Positions 1 through 10,866 of a DNA stretch of 64,000 nt are shown here, piece by piece. Origin of the DNA: Clavaria fumosa (taxonomy: Eukaryota; Basidiomycota; Agaricomycetes; Agaricales; Clavariaceae); NCBI GenBank assembly GCA_951802425.1, contig OX637798.1, forward strand, positions 2,542,001 to 2,606,000, written 5' to 3'. The first letter of the stretch is position 1. Each line of letters starts with the position of its first letter. The position numbers and the translations under genes were made by a program. The notes below the pieces were generated by a model. That model had not been told where the DNA came from. It was given only the letters and a program-made list of their open reading frames with translations, and made no database searches.

Positions 1-1300
1 AGCCTGTTCACGCGCCGGTCCTCCAAGAGCTTCTCGTCGAAGCACGAGATTGGCACGGGGAGGATGATCGCGTTCACGTCGTCGAAGTAGGGGTACCATG
101 CCGCGCGCTGTGTGAAGACGTGGAGGGGGGTTGGTCAGCGGGCCGGGACACCCTCGGGTATAGGTGGGACGCACGGATGACCGGGTCCCGCCCACATCGT
201 ACATGAGCCACTCCTGGCCAACCTTGCGACTTGTATCGATTCAACGGAGGGGCGGCCAGGATAGGGGCCGCTTTCAAAGGGAAGGGGGGGGGAATAAAGA
301 GAATGGAACGCACCGTGGTCAAACACGAATTTGTACTCTTGCACGCCAAGCGTGCGCAGACAGGCTCGAATGACATCTGCGTCCATCGGCTGATAGTGGC
401 GCGTGGCGGCTCGCTCGACGTCGTTTTAGGAAGCTGCACAGGGGCAAAGCGGGTCAGCACTCAGCACAGCAACGAAAGAGCAATAATAATAATAATAAAG
501 CAATAGTCCCGAACGTCACATCGATACGCACAATCCTGGGGTCTCCTCAAGCCTGACGTTCCGCTTGGCCACAGCGGACCGCAACATAGGGACCTCCCAT
601 ATCGCCTTCATGTCGTCCGCGCACGACGCAATGACTTCCGTGATGTCGTTCAGCTCCGCGCCCCAACCGCGCCTCGCAACGGGGGTCGGCTGTTGCGCCT
701 CTCCCGCAGGAGCAGCCGCAGCGATGGCGGCCTGCCCACAGCGGAAGCGGTCCAGTGCGGTCTTCCACCCGTTGCACGAGTTGGTCAAGAACTCTTGCTG
801 TTGCTGCACGTGGAACGCCGGGGCTCGTGTCCGTGTCGTCGAACAGTGCGGCGGTCGTAATGAAGGTGGAGTGCACCTCGCTCGCCGCAGCGGCTCGAGG
901 CGGAGCTTCAGGAGACGGAGTTTTTTGGTGAAATGCTGCAGCTGCTGCAGGTGGTGTGGTTGCGGCGAGGACGAGAGACGTCGGTGGGGGTGCCAGCTAT
1001 GGTGGCGGGGGAAGAGGGGGTGCCTGTAGCGGTGGACGGGGGAGAGGGCGTGGAGGTTTAGGAGCGCCCATTTCGTTGGACAGGAGGTCGATTACGGTGT
1101 TGACATTGCGGACGAGGTTGAGCTGGATGACGGCACGCCATGAGGCGCGTTCTTCCTGCCATTCACGGCGGGCGTAGGTGAGCTGGAAGTCTGTGTTGCG
1201 TTTGTGTGGTGGGGGTTCCAGAGCGTCAGCGGTAGGATCAACGAGCGTCAGAGTGGGGTCACCAAGAGATGGGTGGCGTGCTTTTGAGAGTGGGGGATTT
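1..1300 (-). pseudogene. G-protein alpha subunit relic, Ga-1 copy A (cut by window edge)
   Basis: Read on the minus strand from high to low coordinate, this holds pieces of a fungal heterotrimeric G-protein alpha subunit: a helical-domain start (DFQLTYARREWQEE, about 1063-1192), the KLRLEPLRR block near 900, a segment with ITEVIASCADDMKAIW (about 540-680), a switch I region with FLNDVERAATRHYQP and LRTLGVQEYKFVF (about 310-430), the switch II core EWLMYDVGGT (about 180-225), and a stretch matching AII..PISCFDEKL.EDRRVNRL at 1-110. The P-loop exon found in the other copies is missing: the sequence diverges near 1310. Frames change between blocks, and the usual Ga-1 frame break near 'GAGCCCCGGCG' is present. 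The G4/G5 end lies outside the window. I call it a pseudogene; an intact spliced gene cannot be built from what is visible. Confidence 0.75.
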
Positions 1301-1744
1301 ACCTTGGTACTAACGATGACATCATTTAGGCTCTCTCACAGAAGGAGTGAATGATCAGATATATCAAAATATCTCCAATGGCTCGCTCAAGTTAGCTAAG
1401 CCGAGCCGAAAAAAGCCGAGCCATGGCAACACTAAGGAGGAGGAACGAGTCTTTCGCATTCGACCGAGATTCGATGAGTCAGAGATCTCCTTTGAACTAG
1501 TAATGACATCATCGTTGGTTCGTCGGGTCACACACAACCTTGCACCACGATGAGTTATATATGAAAGTTCTTTCTAATCTCAGACTGGTCAATCTCATCC
1601 AAGAACAAGCTCGAGATCGGACACCTCGAACCAAGCCGAGATTTGAACACTCCCAGCGACACTTTCCCTTGGCCATCCATCGACATTGTAGTGTACCTTC
1701 TGAGTTGTCTTTCATCGACTTGTTTAGAAGCTCATTTATTTATT
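1301..1744. other. Degenerate linker between Ga-1 and NHX relics
   Basis: No gene seen. It contains remnants shared with the other units (GATGACATCATC motifs, the stretch 'AACAAGCTCGAGATCGG' and 'TGAACAC'), so it belongs to the duplicated block. It takes the place of the G-alpha P-loop exon and of the 5' part of the exchanger gene. Confidence 0.5.
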
Positions 1745-2490
1745 CCCTTCTCTGAAGCGATCAACTTCTTCTACAGGCACGCCCGCAGCCAGCAGAACGA
1801 AGAGCTGCCGCATTCACGCCAGATGACGCTCTTCTGGGCCGATCTGCGCGGCGCCGTCGGTGTCACTCTGGCTGCGGGCTTCAAAGGGCCCAACGCGCAG
1901 AGGCTCCGGACGACCGTGCTCATCGTCGTCGTACTCGCTGTCATCTTCTTTGGCGGGACGTCGGCACGGATGCTCGAGATCCTCGGAATCCGCATGGGGT
2001 CGAGGACGAGGGCGTGTCCAGCAGCGAGAAGGAGGACGGCGGCGATGGGCGGAATCACCGAAGCACGCGCCTAAGCAGACTTGGACGATGGCGGCTCTAC
2101 TTTGACGACGAGCACGTATCTGACGCATAGGAGACAGATGTTCCCACGCGGCGACCCTGCACGCACTACGCGACGTACAACCGTCAGCACGGGACGCGCA
2201 GATGCTAAACCCAGGCGTACTGTTCTCTGCCGCGTCGTCGGAGTCATACAAGTCGGACAGGGAGGAGGTACTGCCGATGGCGCCGACGACGTCCGCTGGT
2301 GGTGGTAGTCGTAGTCGTGGGAACGGCGAGGAGGGCCAAGGGCGGACGGCGGATGGGGAACTCGTGGGGGGTGAGGATGGCCAGTGGTTCCAGACGCTTG
2401 AGGAGCGGGATGTGCTGCCCATCTTCTCGGACGCGACGGCAATCCAGACGTTCCACGCGCGTAAGGCGCGGCGGACTGCGTCAGGCGTTG
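1745..2490 (+). pseudogene. Na+/H+ exchanger (NHX/CPA1 type) 3' fragment, copy A
   Basis: The + strand encodes the last membrane part of a vacuolar/endosomal Na+/H+ exchanger: PFSEAINFFYRHA, then FWADLRGAVGVTLAAGFKG (the RGAV.ALA motif typical of CPA1 exchangers), then TTVLIVVVLAVIFFGGT and RMLEILGIR. A frame change follows near 2000, after which the C-terminal tail is recognisable (SYKSDREEVLPMAPTTSAGG, then a WFQTLEER...LPIFSDAT motif near 2390-2450). The N-terminal transmembrane segments are absent. The 3' end runs into G-alpha sequence of the opposite strand near 2490. Truncation at both ends plus the frameshift make this a relic. Confidence 0.75.
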
Positions 2491-2514
2491 CGGCTGCTGC
2501 TCGAATTCGCAGCA

Positions 2515-3125
2515 GCGGTACAAGACGCAACTTCAGGAGACAGTGTTTTTCAGCGAAGTGCTGCTGCTGCTGCTGCTGGGGTTGGTATAGTTGTAGCGAG
2601 GCGCGCCGGGAGACGCCGCTCCCGCTGGCGGCGGCAGGGGAGGGGTGACTCTGACACTGGGCAGGCGGAGGTCGGCCGGGGAGAGACCGTAGGGGCTTCG
2701 GAGAGCCGAGCCATTTCGTCAGAGAGGATCTCGAGAAAGGTGTTGACGTTGCGGTTGAGATTGAGCTGGATGACGGTGCGCCACGAGTCGCGTGCCTCAT
2801 GCCATTCGCGGAGGGCGTAGGTAATTTCGAAGTCTGCGGTGTGTGCATGTGAGGGAGGTTCCGTGAGCGATAGCATTGGAATCAACGAGCGTCAGAGGTG
2901 GGATCAGCGAGAGTCAAGGGATGATCGATGAGCGGCTCACTTTTGACGATGGTAGATTTGCCTGGTACATGTCGCCTAATCAGCATTAGGGTTGAAGTGT
3001 GGGGAGAGAGGAAGAAGTTGTGCACCGCTTTCAGGAGGACGTTTGTGGGGTGCCCCCCACATCTCAGCTCCTCCTCCTGGCGAATCTGCCTGCCGATCTT
3101 GTCGCTAAAGTGGCGAGGGTTGGGG
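2515..3125 (-). pseudogene. Second G-alpha fragment, Ga-2 copy A
   Basis: The minus strand carries a second, diverged G-alpha 5' part. Exon-1-like sequence at about 3030-3125 has IRQEEELRCGG and PTNVLLKAV where IRQEKAALR and KVLLLGQSESG are expected, so the P-loop is lost. Exon-2-like sequence at about 2690-2850 reads DFEITYALREWHEARDSW, and a helical block KHCLLKLRLVPLLRI lies at 2530-2570. It is joined directly to the NHX tail, so two genes of opposite strand have been recombined here. Not a functional gene. Confidence 0.65.
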
Positions 3126-3130
3126 GGACG

Positions 3131-3296
3131 GGGAGCTCGTAGGGCCAGTGGTTCCAGGCGCTTGACAAAGGGTACATGCTGCCCATCGTCTCAAAGGCGA
3201 CGGGGAGCTGGACGTTTTATGTAAGCGAGGGGCGGCAGCGGATGTCGGGGCGGGGGACGTGGTTTGGGGACACGCTGGGGAGGACGCGAGGGTAGA
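3131..3296 (+). pseudogene. Duplicate NHX C-terminal tail
   Basis: A second copy of the exchanger tail on the + strand: QWFQALDKGYMLPIVSKAT, compare QWFQALDE..PLPIF..AT in the most complete NHX copy near 59660-59730. It has an in-frame stop just before it (GSS then TAG). It ends at the receptor promoter block. No transmembrane part is present. Confidence 0.6.
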
Positions 3297-3327
3297 TTCT
3301 CATGTTTTCTTTGTTTGGAGGTCGGCG

Positions 3328-3406
3328 TCACATGACACCGGCCATCGATAAGCATCGTCGCCGCGCCGCAGACTTGCATCTTTCGTCGACACTACTAGTA
3401 TCAATC
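3328..3406 (+). promoter_or_regulatory. Conserved 5' block of NLR1
   Basis: This stretch is kept in front of all five receptor genes: a GTCGGCGTCACATGACACC core, one or more ATCGATAAGCATCGTCG units, then CTACTAGTATCAATC directly before the ATG. The sequence upstream differs between copies, so this is the smallest shared candidate for promoter plus 5' UTR. No TATA box is evident. An upstream ATG inside the block is in frame in copies 1, 3 and 4 but out of frame in 2 and 5, which argues for the start at 3407. Confidence 0.55.
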
Positions 3407-6400
3407 ATGCGCAAAGCTCTTGACACCACCCTCGCGAAGCTAAAGTCGTCTACAGGACCTCAGTCTCTTGCTTTCATTAGCCTCCAGAATGCTCTTGCAC
3501 TTCTCAAGGAGGTTGCGGGGAAGTCGGGTGTACCAGGACTGCAGGAAGGTATCAAAGGATTAGTGGTTCTCCTCGATGCTATTCAAGTGTGTGAAACATC
3601 TCATTTACCATCCCGTCGCATTGCTCGCTAACCATCCACACAGAAAACCTCACAGAATAGCAGTGACTTGGAATCACTCGACTGTCGTGTTCGAGACTTG
3701 CATATCATGCTGCAAGAGGCATCTGATAGCGGGACCCTGACTACAGTAATGACTGACCGTATCAACCGCTTGTCTGAGTGAGTCACCATTCTCCTAGTAT
3801 AATGTTTTATTGATCTCAGTCTTGAATGGCAGATCATGGAAGTCTGTTGGTGAGCAGGCACAGCGTATGATCACGCGCAACCACTTGAGGCGTTTCCTCA
3901 CTCGCGACCGTGATACTGTTGAGATTATGGGCCTCATCTCTGCAATCAATGACTCAATACAACAATTTCTTGTAAGTAAATGGCCTGCACTTTTCAGAGA
4001 TGATAATTGAGCTGCGGCCACCCCAAGGTTCAAAGTACACTTGCCATTGAGTCCGCCCTTGGAGTAAGTTCATGAGCCATAAATTGGCAGAGTTGTGCAG
4101 ATGTGACTGACTAATTGCTAGGAACATGCCGCCCGAGTTGAGGAACAGGCTGCCCGAGTTGAGGAACATGCTGCCCGAGTTGAGGAACATGCTGCCCGAG
4201 CTGAGGCTAGCTTTCAGGTTTGTCTCTTCTTGTCGGTGTCATTGTCCTGTTTACCATATGATTAATTTATCAGGAAATCAAGACAAAGCTCAATGACTAC
4301 AGTATGGTTTATTCATAATTTGATTCAGTGCTTTACTTATGTTTGATCTGCAGCTGGTCTCAATTTGCCCCATGCTGCCACTGCTGGCTTCGATTGCAAC
4401 AATAAGCTAGTCCCATGTCTCGATGGTACTCGGAAACAGATTCTTGATGAGCTATATCAATGGATTGGTCATGGCATCAAAGACCTCTCCCAGGAGGGCA
4501 TACTCACATCCTCTGACCATTTATGTGTCATGGGGACTCGGCAGATATTTTGGATCAATGGTGTAGCTGGGAGTGGGAAGACTACAATTGCTTACACTGC
4601 TGCAGAGTTCTGTGAGGACAAAGGAATGCTTGCTGCGAGCTTCTTCTGCTCCAGGGATAATGCTGATTGCAGCAACCTTAATTTGGTGTTCACCACCATT
4701 GCCTATCAATTGGGACAGTTTTGTCCAGAGTTCAAGGCTTGCCTTGCAGAAGTGGTCAGGTCAAATCCTGATGTTGTCTACTCCAATGTCTCCTATCAGC
4801 TGAAAAAGATGATTGTCAAACCTTTGCTTGCTATGAGGAATAAGTTCCCTCAAGGTTTAGTGGTAATTGATGCTTTAGATGAATGCAAGGATGACAATTC
4901 CACATCCACTATTCTGGCATCTTTGTCTCAACACATTGACAAGTTATTCCCATTGCAATTCCTCATCACCAGTAGACCAATTCTCCAGATCACTGGAGCT
5001 TTTCAACATCCACATCTCATCAATACAACTAGGCCATTGATTCTTCATGAAGTCAAGTTGGATGTCATTAAAAGTGATATCCAGTGCTATCTGAAATGGC
5101 ACTTTGGTGCTATCAAGCAGAAATATCACATTCCTGGTACCTGGCCATCTTCAAGAGATGTTGAAGACTTGACCCATATGTCTTCAGGCCTTTTCATATT
5201 TGCTGCTACTGCAGCAAGATTCGTTGATGCTGCTGATCCCAAGGGGCAATTGAAGATACTTTTGAACACAAAGTCTGCTACTGGCTTCTCTCCTCTGCAG
5301 CATCTGGATCAGTTGTACTCCCAAGTGCTCAAAACTGCATTCCCAGATATTTCTGATCAACCTGGAGCCAAGTTGCAATTGGTTCTGGGTGCCATTGTCA
5401 CCCTTCAGGATCCTTTCCCATCAGATCAATTGGAGGATTTGCTTGGTTGTGATGTCTATGGTTATCTTCAGCATTTACAGGCAATCATCACCCTTCCAAA
5501 TGATAGTGTTGGAGTTATTAGATTGATCCACCCATCATTCTTTGACTTCATTGTGGATTCTACCAGATGCCATGATGAGCAGTTTAGAATTAATCTTGAA
5601 GAGCAGCACACCATCATGGCAGAAAAATGCTTGACCATGATGAAAAGGCTGCAGAAGGATATTTGTGGCATAAGAGATCCCACCAAATTCAATCATGAGG
5701 TTCCAGATCTCCCAGAGATAATATCCAATCACATCTCATGCAGCCTGCAGTATGCATGTAGATATTGGGGTGTGCATGTTTGCAGTGGCAAGCTTTCAAG
5801 TGATGTGTTGAAGCTTCTAGAGGATTTCTGCTCAAATTATTTATTACACTGGATAGAGGTCTGCAGCCTTCTTGGGCATCTAAGGAATGCATTGCAAATG
5901 TTGGCATCTGTGCATGCCTGTCTTGCAGTAAGTGCATATCCTTGTCAGTTGAGGTTGGCAAAACTAACATGTAATCCTTTCTGCAGATCAAGAAGGATGT
6001 GCATATAACAGTCTCAGCAGTGTTATATGATGGTCAAAGATTGATTCAAGAGTTCTTTCCAGCCATCAGTGTATCTGCCTTGCAGGTGTATTTTTCAGCT
6101 TTGCCCTTCACCCCAACTGGCACTGAATTATACAATTCCTATCATAAGAAGTTGGAAGGTGTGGTGATAGTGCAAGGGGCATTACCAAAACAATGGAGTG
6201 CATGTATACAAATCATAGAGGGCCATTCTGATGGTGTCACATCAGTATCATTCTCTCCAGATGGCACAAGGATAGTTTCAGGGTCTGATGACAAGACAGT
6301 GAGAGTGTGGGATACAGTCACTGGTGCTCATCTGAAGACACTTGAGGGCCATTCTAATGTCATCACATCAGTGTCATTCTCTTCAGATGGCACAACGATA

Positions 6401-7972
6401 GTTTCAGGGTCTGAAGACAAGACACTGAGAGTGTGGGATGCAGTCACTGGTGCTCATCTGCAGACACTTGAGGGCCATTCTGATTGGGTCATGTCAGTGT
6501 CATTCTCTCCAGATGGCACAAGGATTGTTTCAGGGTCTGATGACAAGACAGTGAGAGTGTGGGATACAATCACTGGTGCTCATCTGAAGACACTTGAGGG
6601 CCATTCTGATTGGGTCATGTCAGTGTCATTCTCTCCAGATGGCACAAGGATAGTTTCAGGGTCTGATGACAAGACAGTGAGAGTGTGGGAAGCAGTCACT
6701 GGTGCTCATCTGCAGACACTTGAGAGCCATTCTACTGTCAGATCAGTGTCATTCTCTTCAGATGGCACAAGGATTGTTTCAGGGTCTGATGACAAGACAA
6801 TGAGGGTGTGGGATACAATCACTGGTGCTCATCTGCAGACACTTGAGGGCCATTCTGATTGGGTCGTATCTGTGTCATTCTCTCCAGATGACACAAGGAT
6901 AGTTTCAGGGTCTTATGACAAGATGGTGAGAGTGTGGGATGCAGTCACTGGTGCTCATCTGCAGACACTTGAGGGCCATTCTGATTGGGTCACATCAGTG
7001 TCATTCTCTCCAGATGGCACAAGGATTGTTTCAGGGTCTGATGACAAGACAGTGAGAGTGTGGGATACAGTCACTGGTGCTCATCTGAAGACACTTGAAG
7101 GCCATTCCAAGAGGGTCACATCAGTGTCATTCTCTCCAGATGGCACAAGGATAGTTTCAGGGTCTTGTGACAAGACAGTGGGAATGTGGGATACAGTTAC
7201 TGGTGCTCATTTGAAGACATTTGAAGGCCATTTTGATGTGGTCACATCAGTGTCAATCTCTCCAGATGGCACAAGGATTGTTTCAGGGTCTTATGATAAA
7301 ACAGTGAGAATGTGGGATACAGTCACTGGTGCTGATCTGAAGACACTTGAAGGCCATTCCAAGAGGGTCACATCAGTGTCATTCTCTCCAGATGGCACAA
7401 TGATAGTTTCAGGGTCTGGTGACAAGACAGTGAGAGTGTGGGATACAGTCACTGGTGCTCATCTGAAGACACTTGAAGGCCATTCTGAGTGGGTCATATC
7501 AGTGTCATTCTCTCCAGATGGCACAAGGATAATTTCAGGGTCTGCAGATCAGACAGTGAGAGTGTGGGATACAGTCACTGGTGCTCATCTGCAGACACTT
7601 GAGGGCCATTCTAATTTCATCACATCAGTGTCATTCTCTCCAGATGGCAAGAGGATAGTTTCAGGGTCTGCAGATGCAGTGAGAGTATGGGATGCAGAAA
7701 CTGGGGTCCTTCACATCATTCACAGTGATTCAAACTGGGGGAGGTCATGGCCATACATCATCAATAATAGATGGTTATCATCTTCTTTCACAAGGCATAG
7801 GCTTTGTTGGATTCCTGCAGCTTATCGTAGCTATCAGGGCATATATGCATCCACTTTTGATCAAATGGCAGTGGTCACACCCCAGAATTCCATCATTTCT
7901 CTCCAATTCACTGCCTTGCATTCCTACCTCCATACACAGTTCCACATACCTCTGCCTTCATATAATTCTTAG
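3407..7972 (+). CDS. NACHT-WD40 STAND receptor NLR1 (8 exons, 1390 aa)
   Basis: Predicted intracellular NOD-like receptor of the fungal NACHT-WD40 family, a nucleotide-driven switch for non-self recognition. Exons: 3407-3586, 3644-3777, 3833-3971, 4028-4063, 4122-4217, 4274-4301, 4354-5927, 5987-7972. All introns are GT...AG, 52-60 nt, and the frame closes perfectly. Residues 1-163 are helical and resemble MLKL/HeLo-like bundles (inference). Residues 164-191 are four EHAARVE-type heptads. NACHT: Walker [10 protein letters not shown] at 274-282, Walker [10 protein letters not shown] at 373-381, TSRP sensor further on. A winged/helical part includes [10 protein letters not shown] and [13 protein letters not shown]. 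Twelve WD40 repeats of about 42 residues span roughly 807-1308, followed by a tail with LCWIPAAYR. The start is the first ATG whose frame is kept in all five copies. Ligand unknown. Confidence 0.93.
4122..4205 (+). repeat. 21-bp heptad minisatellite, 4 units (NLR1 exon 5)
   Basis: Four tandem 21-bp units of the form GAACATGCTGCCCGAGTTGAG, each coding one 7-residue unit (EHAARVE, EQAARVE, EHAARVE, EHAARAE). The unit length equals one coiled-coil heptad and never disturbs the frame. Unit number differs between the five genes (4, 1, 4, 2, 2). Confidence 0.9.
6218..7720 (+). repeat. WD40 repeat array of NLR1, 12 units
   Basis: Twelve units of about 126 bp (42 residues; unit 5 one codon shorter, the last ends early) with the frame [14 protein letters not shown] and VSGS.D.TVRVWD. 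Differences are concentrated at unit positions 5, 6, 8, 24 and 26. The nucleotide repeats are nearly identical, as expected for an array that is homogenised and reshuffled. Confidence 0.95.
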
Positions 7973-8404
7973 CTCTCATCCATGGGGTCCCCCACCAAGC
8001 ACAGGCCCAAGGGTGTGAAGATAGTGAAATAAGGAATAAAATATAACTTGCATCAAAATGTGCACTTAAATCTTAGTGAGAGGATTTGCATAACAGCCCC
8101 AGGTCTGAATAATAATCAGAGCTGCCAAACTGCTTCACAAAGCCTTGTGCCATTGGTTCCAAGTCCATAAGCACAGCACTTCCCAGCATCAGGTATGTAG
8201 CCCCCAGGGACTTCCTGACACAGTTACTTTTTCATGCTTAGGCAACAAGATATACAAGTATTGTTAGAAAGCCATGCCCCAATTGGTTGAAGCAAGAATG
8301 TTATGATGGCACCATCACACTAACAACTTTACCTCAAGAGAGGCAAAGCTGACAACAGATGAAGTGATGCTGATGTACAGAGAATGACAACTACACTTCA
8401 TGAA
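7973..8404. other. Conserved 3' flank of NLR1
   Basis: About 430 bp that recurs after NLR2, NLR3 and NLR4: a CCATGGG..CCCCCACCAAGCAC segment just after the stop, an AATAAA at 8035-8040 as a possible poly(A) signal, then sequence around CCTTGTGCCATTGGTTCCAAG. On the minus strand copy 3 has a short open stretch with VLMDLEPMAQGFLQQFG, which I do not recognise. It ends exactly where the large nested insertion begins. Confidence 0.6.
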
Positions 8405-8519
8405 CACCAGACCCTGGTAGCAGCATGTATGAATTGGTTCTCATTACCATTTTCCAGTGTTGTATGTATTCCTCTGATTTAGAACACCTAGAATGATATA
8501 TGGCCAATTGTAATCACAA

Positions 8520-8845
8520 GGTAGCCACTCTACTTGTCCCCTACATTAGCAACCTCTGTTCACTGGCTGATTGCATGGTACATTGACTGCTCTAATTGTC
8601 CCATCCATTGGCATCTCTGATTGACTGGCTGGCTGCATGATACATTAAGTCTTCTAATTATGCCATGCATTGACTCCTCTGATTCAATGGCTAATAGATG
8701 GCCACCTCTAGTTGTATGATATATTGACCACTCTAGTCAAATAGCCAATACATTAACTGCTCTAATTGTCCCATACATGAACACCTCTTATTCACTGGCT
8801 GATTGCATGATACATTGACTGCTCTAATTGTTCCATACATTGGCA
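8520..8845. repeat. Imperfect tandem repeats, AT-rich
   Basis: Several diverged repeats with the core ACATTGACTGCTCTAATTGTC followed by CATACAT or CATCCATT and a CTGATT.ACTGGCT segment recur at roughly 60-90 bp spacing. No coding potential seen. Confidence 0.5.
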
Positions 8846-8918
8846 CAGTCAGCCAGTCAGCCAGAATAGGAATGCCAGTCAAACAATGGCAAACAAAATA
8901 TGCTAAAAATACAAACAA

Positions 8919-10470
8919 CAACTTTGTGAGAATTACAACACATGACCCCCCCCCTTACTCATCACATGCTCTGCTCCCCCTTTTCACTTCATGCACATAC
9001 CCCTTTTCTCTCACTTCACATGCCACATGCTGCACCCCTTTCACCCCCCACCTTGCCTCCTCCTCATGTACTACATGCTCCCTGACTCATTATGACTCAC
9101 ACCCTTGTAGTATATAAGTAGCAATACCTGTAATAGCTATTCTCTAGGTCATTACTCCTAATCACACTTCCATTTGCTCCCATTTGGCCAAGTGACACCC
9201 CACTTCCTCAAATATACCAGAGTCAAACCTGGGCTTTGTTGACAAACTTGAAATTGAGCAGCAATATTTGGTGCAGAATCACAGATTCCCCATGTCTATT
9301 TTCCCAAATTTCTCAAAATCTCTCCCCAGACAGTCCCCTTTGTCAAATCACATATTCTTGTTGTCTGATAGCTGACAAGGTATGCATGAATACATGTTCA
9401 AAGTTTGGTGAAGTTAGGCCAAGTTCTTGTCAGGATTGCTTACTTAAGCCACCATTACAGAACCCAAAGGTGTCCCAAAGACCAATGACAAGAAGTGAGA
9501 GTGACATCACGCCCACTTGCAACCTCTCACACCCATTCACAACCTTGCACCAGTGTCAATGATGTCATTAGAGTCACCTGTCATGTGATTCTATCCACGG
9601 CATGTGGTCTTTCCCACACTTTGGAATTCATGATGGAGGCAGATCCAGGACAGGAGAACTGACAGCTCCCATCAAGCAATCTATCCTCATCAGGACTAGC
9701 TGAGGTCTCCCCTTGGGCAGCCAAGCCCATGCCAAGTATTCTCCCTGTCATCACTCCCTATCTGTGCTTTGCCGCTGCCTTCCTTATTTAGTATTCCTTT
9801 TGCCCTAGTCTACTTCTCTGACTCCTCATGACTCAGTGCACATAGCCTCATTCCCCCCCTCATGACTCACATTCTGCACTGCCCCCTTCCTCAGTATATA
9901 TATTGTTCATGTAATAGTTGTAGTTTCTCATGTTGAAATCAAGTTCTTCCCCCCTTGCACTTCTGGGCTGACACAATTTCAACATCCACCCCTTAGCTAC
10001 CTCAACCCTGTTCATCCTGGTTGGCCTAGCTGCCTTTTTCAGACCCCCGCCTGTCATGTGTAACAGAATGATGAGAAATCATCCTGGTGTACCTGATGTG
10101 TAACGATGACATTACCGAGGAGTGGCTTGTAGCTGTATTGGACTTTGGAGAGGATGAGAATTGGAGCAGATACTTTGATAGCTGTGTAAGAAGAGATTTC
10201 TACCTGGACACCCAGAGTACTGTAGAATTGTGGAAAAATGAATATTTTCTGAATATTTTGCAAATTGACACTGAACCAAGGCAGATACAAATGTGGGGTG
10301 TCCAGATTTGGAATCCCCTGATTTTTGCTGAATTTTGTGTGTATAAAAAGTCATATTTTGCAAGCCATGCAAAAAAATTCCCATGGTCATAGCAGCTTAC
10401 CAAAAGCAGCTATGCCTGATTGGTAACCTGTGCCTGAGGGACCAGGCACAGGGCTGCTCAATTTCGAGTT
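8919..10470. other. Interior of the TIR element, no gene recognised
   Basis: AT-rich sequence with poly-C runs (for example around 8946) and short TATATA stretches near 9110 and 9896. The longest open stretch (10087-10392, + strand, about 100 codons) has no recognisable domain and I do not call it a gene. Confidence 0.5.
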
Positions 10471-10524
10471 TTTGTTTTTATTTTCAGCATATTTTGTTTG
10501 CCATTGTTTGACTGGCATTCCTAT

Positions 10525-10749
10525 TGTAAGGCTATAGGCCTTTTCTATTCTTTTATTACATAATATACATACCATAATAGTCTACTAGCATAGCCGCTTA
10601 GGCTATGCTTACCTCAGCAGCCCCTAGAGGGCTGCTCGCCTATATATATCGCATCGCGACTGTACAGAGAGGGTAGATCCCTCTACATAGAACTACCATA
10701 CTCAATATACAGTTGAGTCTGGTTCTTTTGAGGGATAGAAAGTATTACA
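10525..10749 (+). repeat. 5' LTR of Ty3-A
   Basis: 225 bp, TGTAAGG...TATTACA. TATATATA at 10641-10648 is a likely TATA box. Short perfect hairpins lie inside: AGCAGCCC-CTAGA-GGGCTGCT at 10616-10636, and CATAGCC/GGCTATG just upstream. No clear tRNA-type primer binding site follows the LTR. Confidence 0.92.
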
Positions 10750-10866
10750 ACTTTTTTGAACCTTCAACACAACAAGTGTGGCTAGAAATGGGTTACACCC
10801 GTATAGCCGTGCAGAAGAAGCACAACAGGAAGGGAGGAGAAACTCCTCCCTTGGTAGGACCTCTGC

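Noticed and set aside
482..505. ATA-type triplet runs (also near 26383, 36560, 46210, 57128) as a regulatory element
   Set aside because: Simple microsatellite at the same place in every Ga-1 relic, length varying as slippage would give.
3338..3406. Upstream ATG in the receptor 5' block as the true start
   Set aside because: In frame in NLR1, 3 and 4 but out of frame in NLR2 and 5, and the stretch varies by indels; the ATG of MRKA is the only one with a conserved frame.
3587..3643. Read-through of receptor intron 1 as coding
   Set aside because: Contains a stop in frame; has GT...AG borders and a GCTAAC branch site in all five copies.
9236..10392. Short ORFs in the AT-rich interior of the TIR element
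   Set aside because: About 100 codons, no domain, no codon bias; expected by chance.
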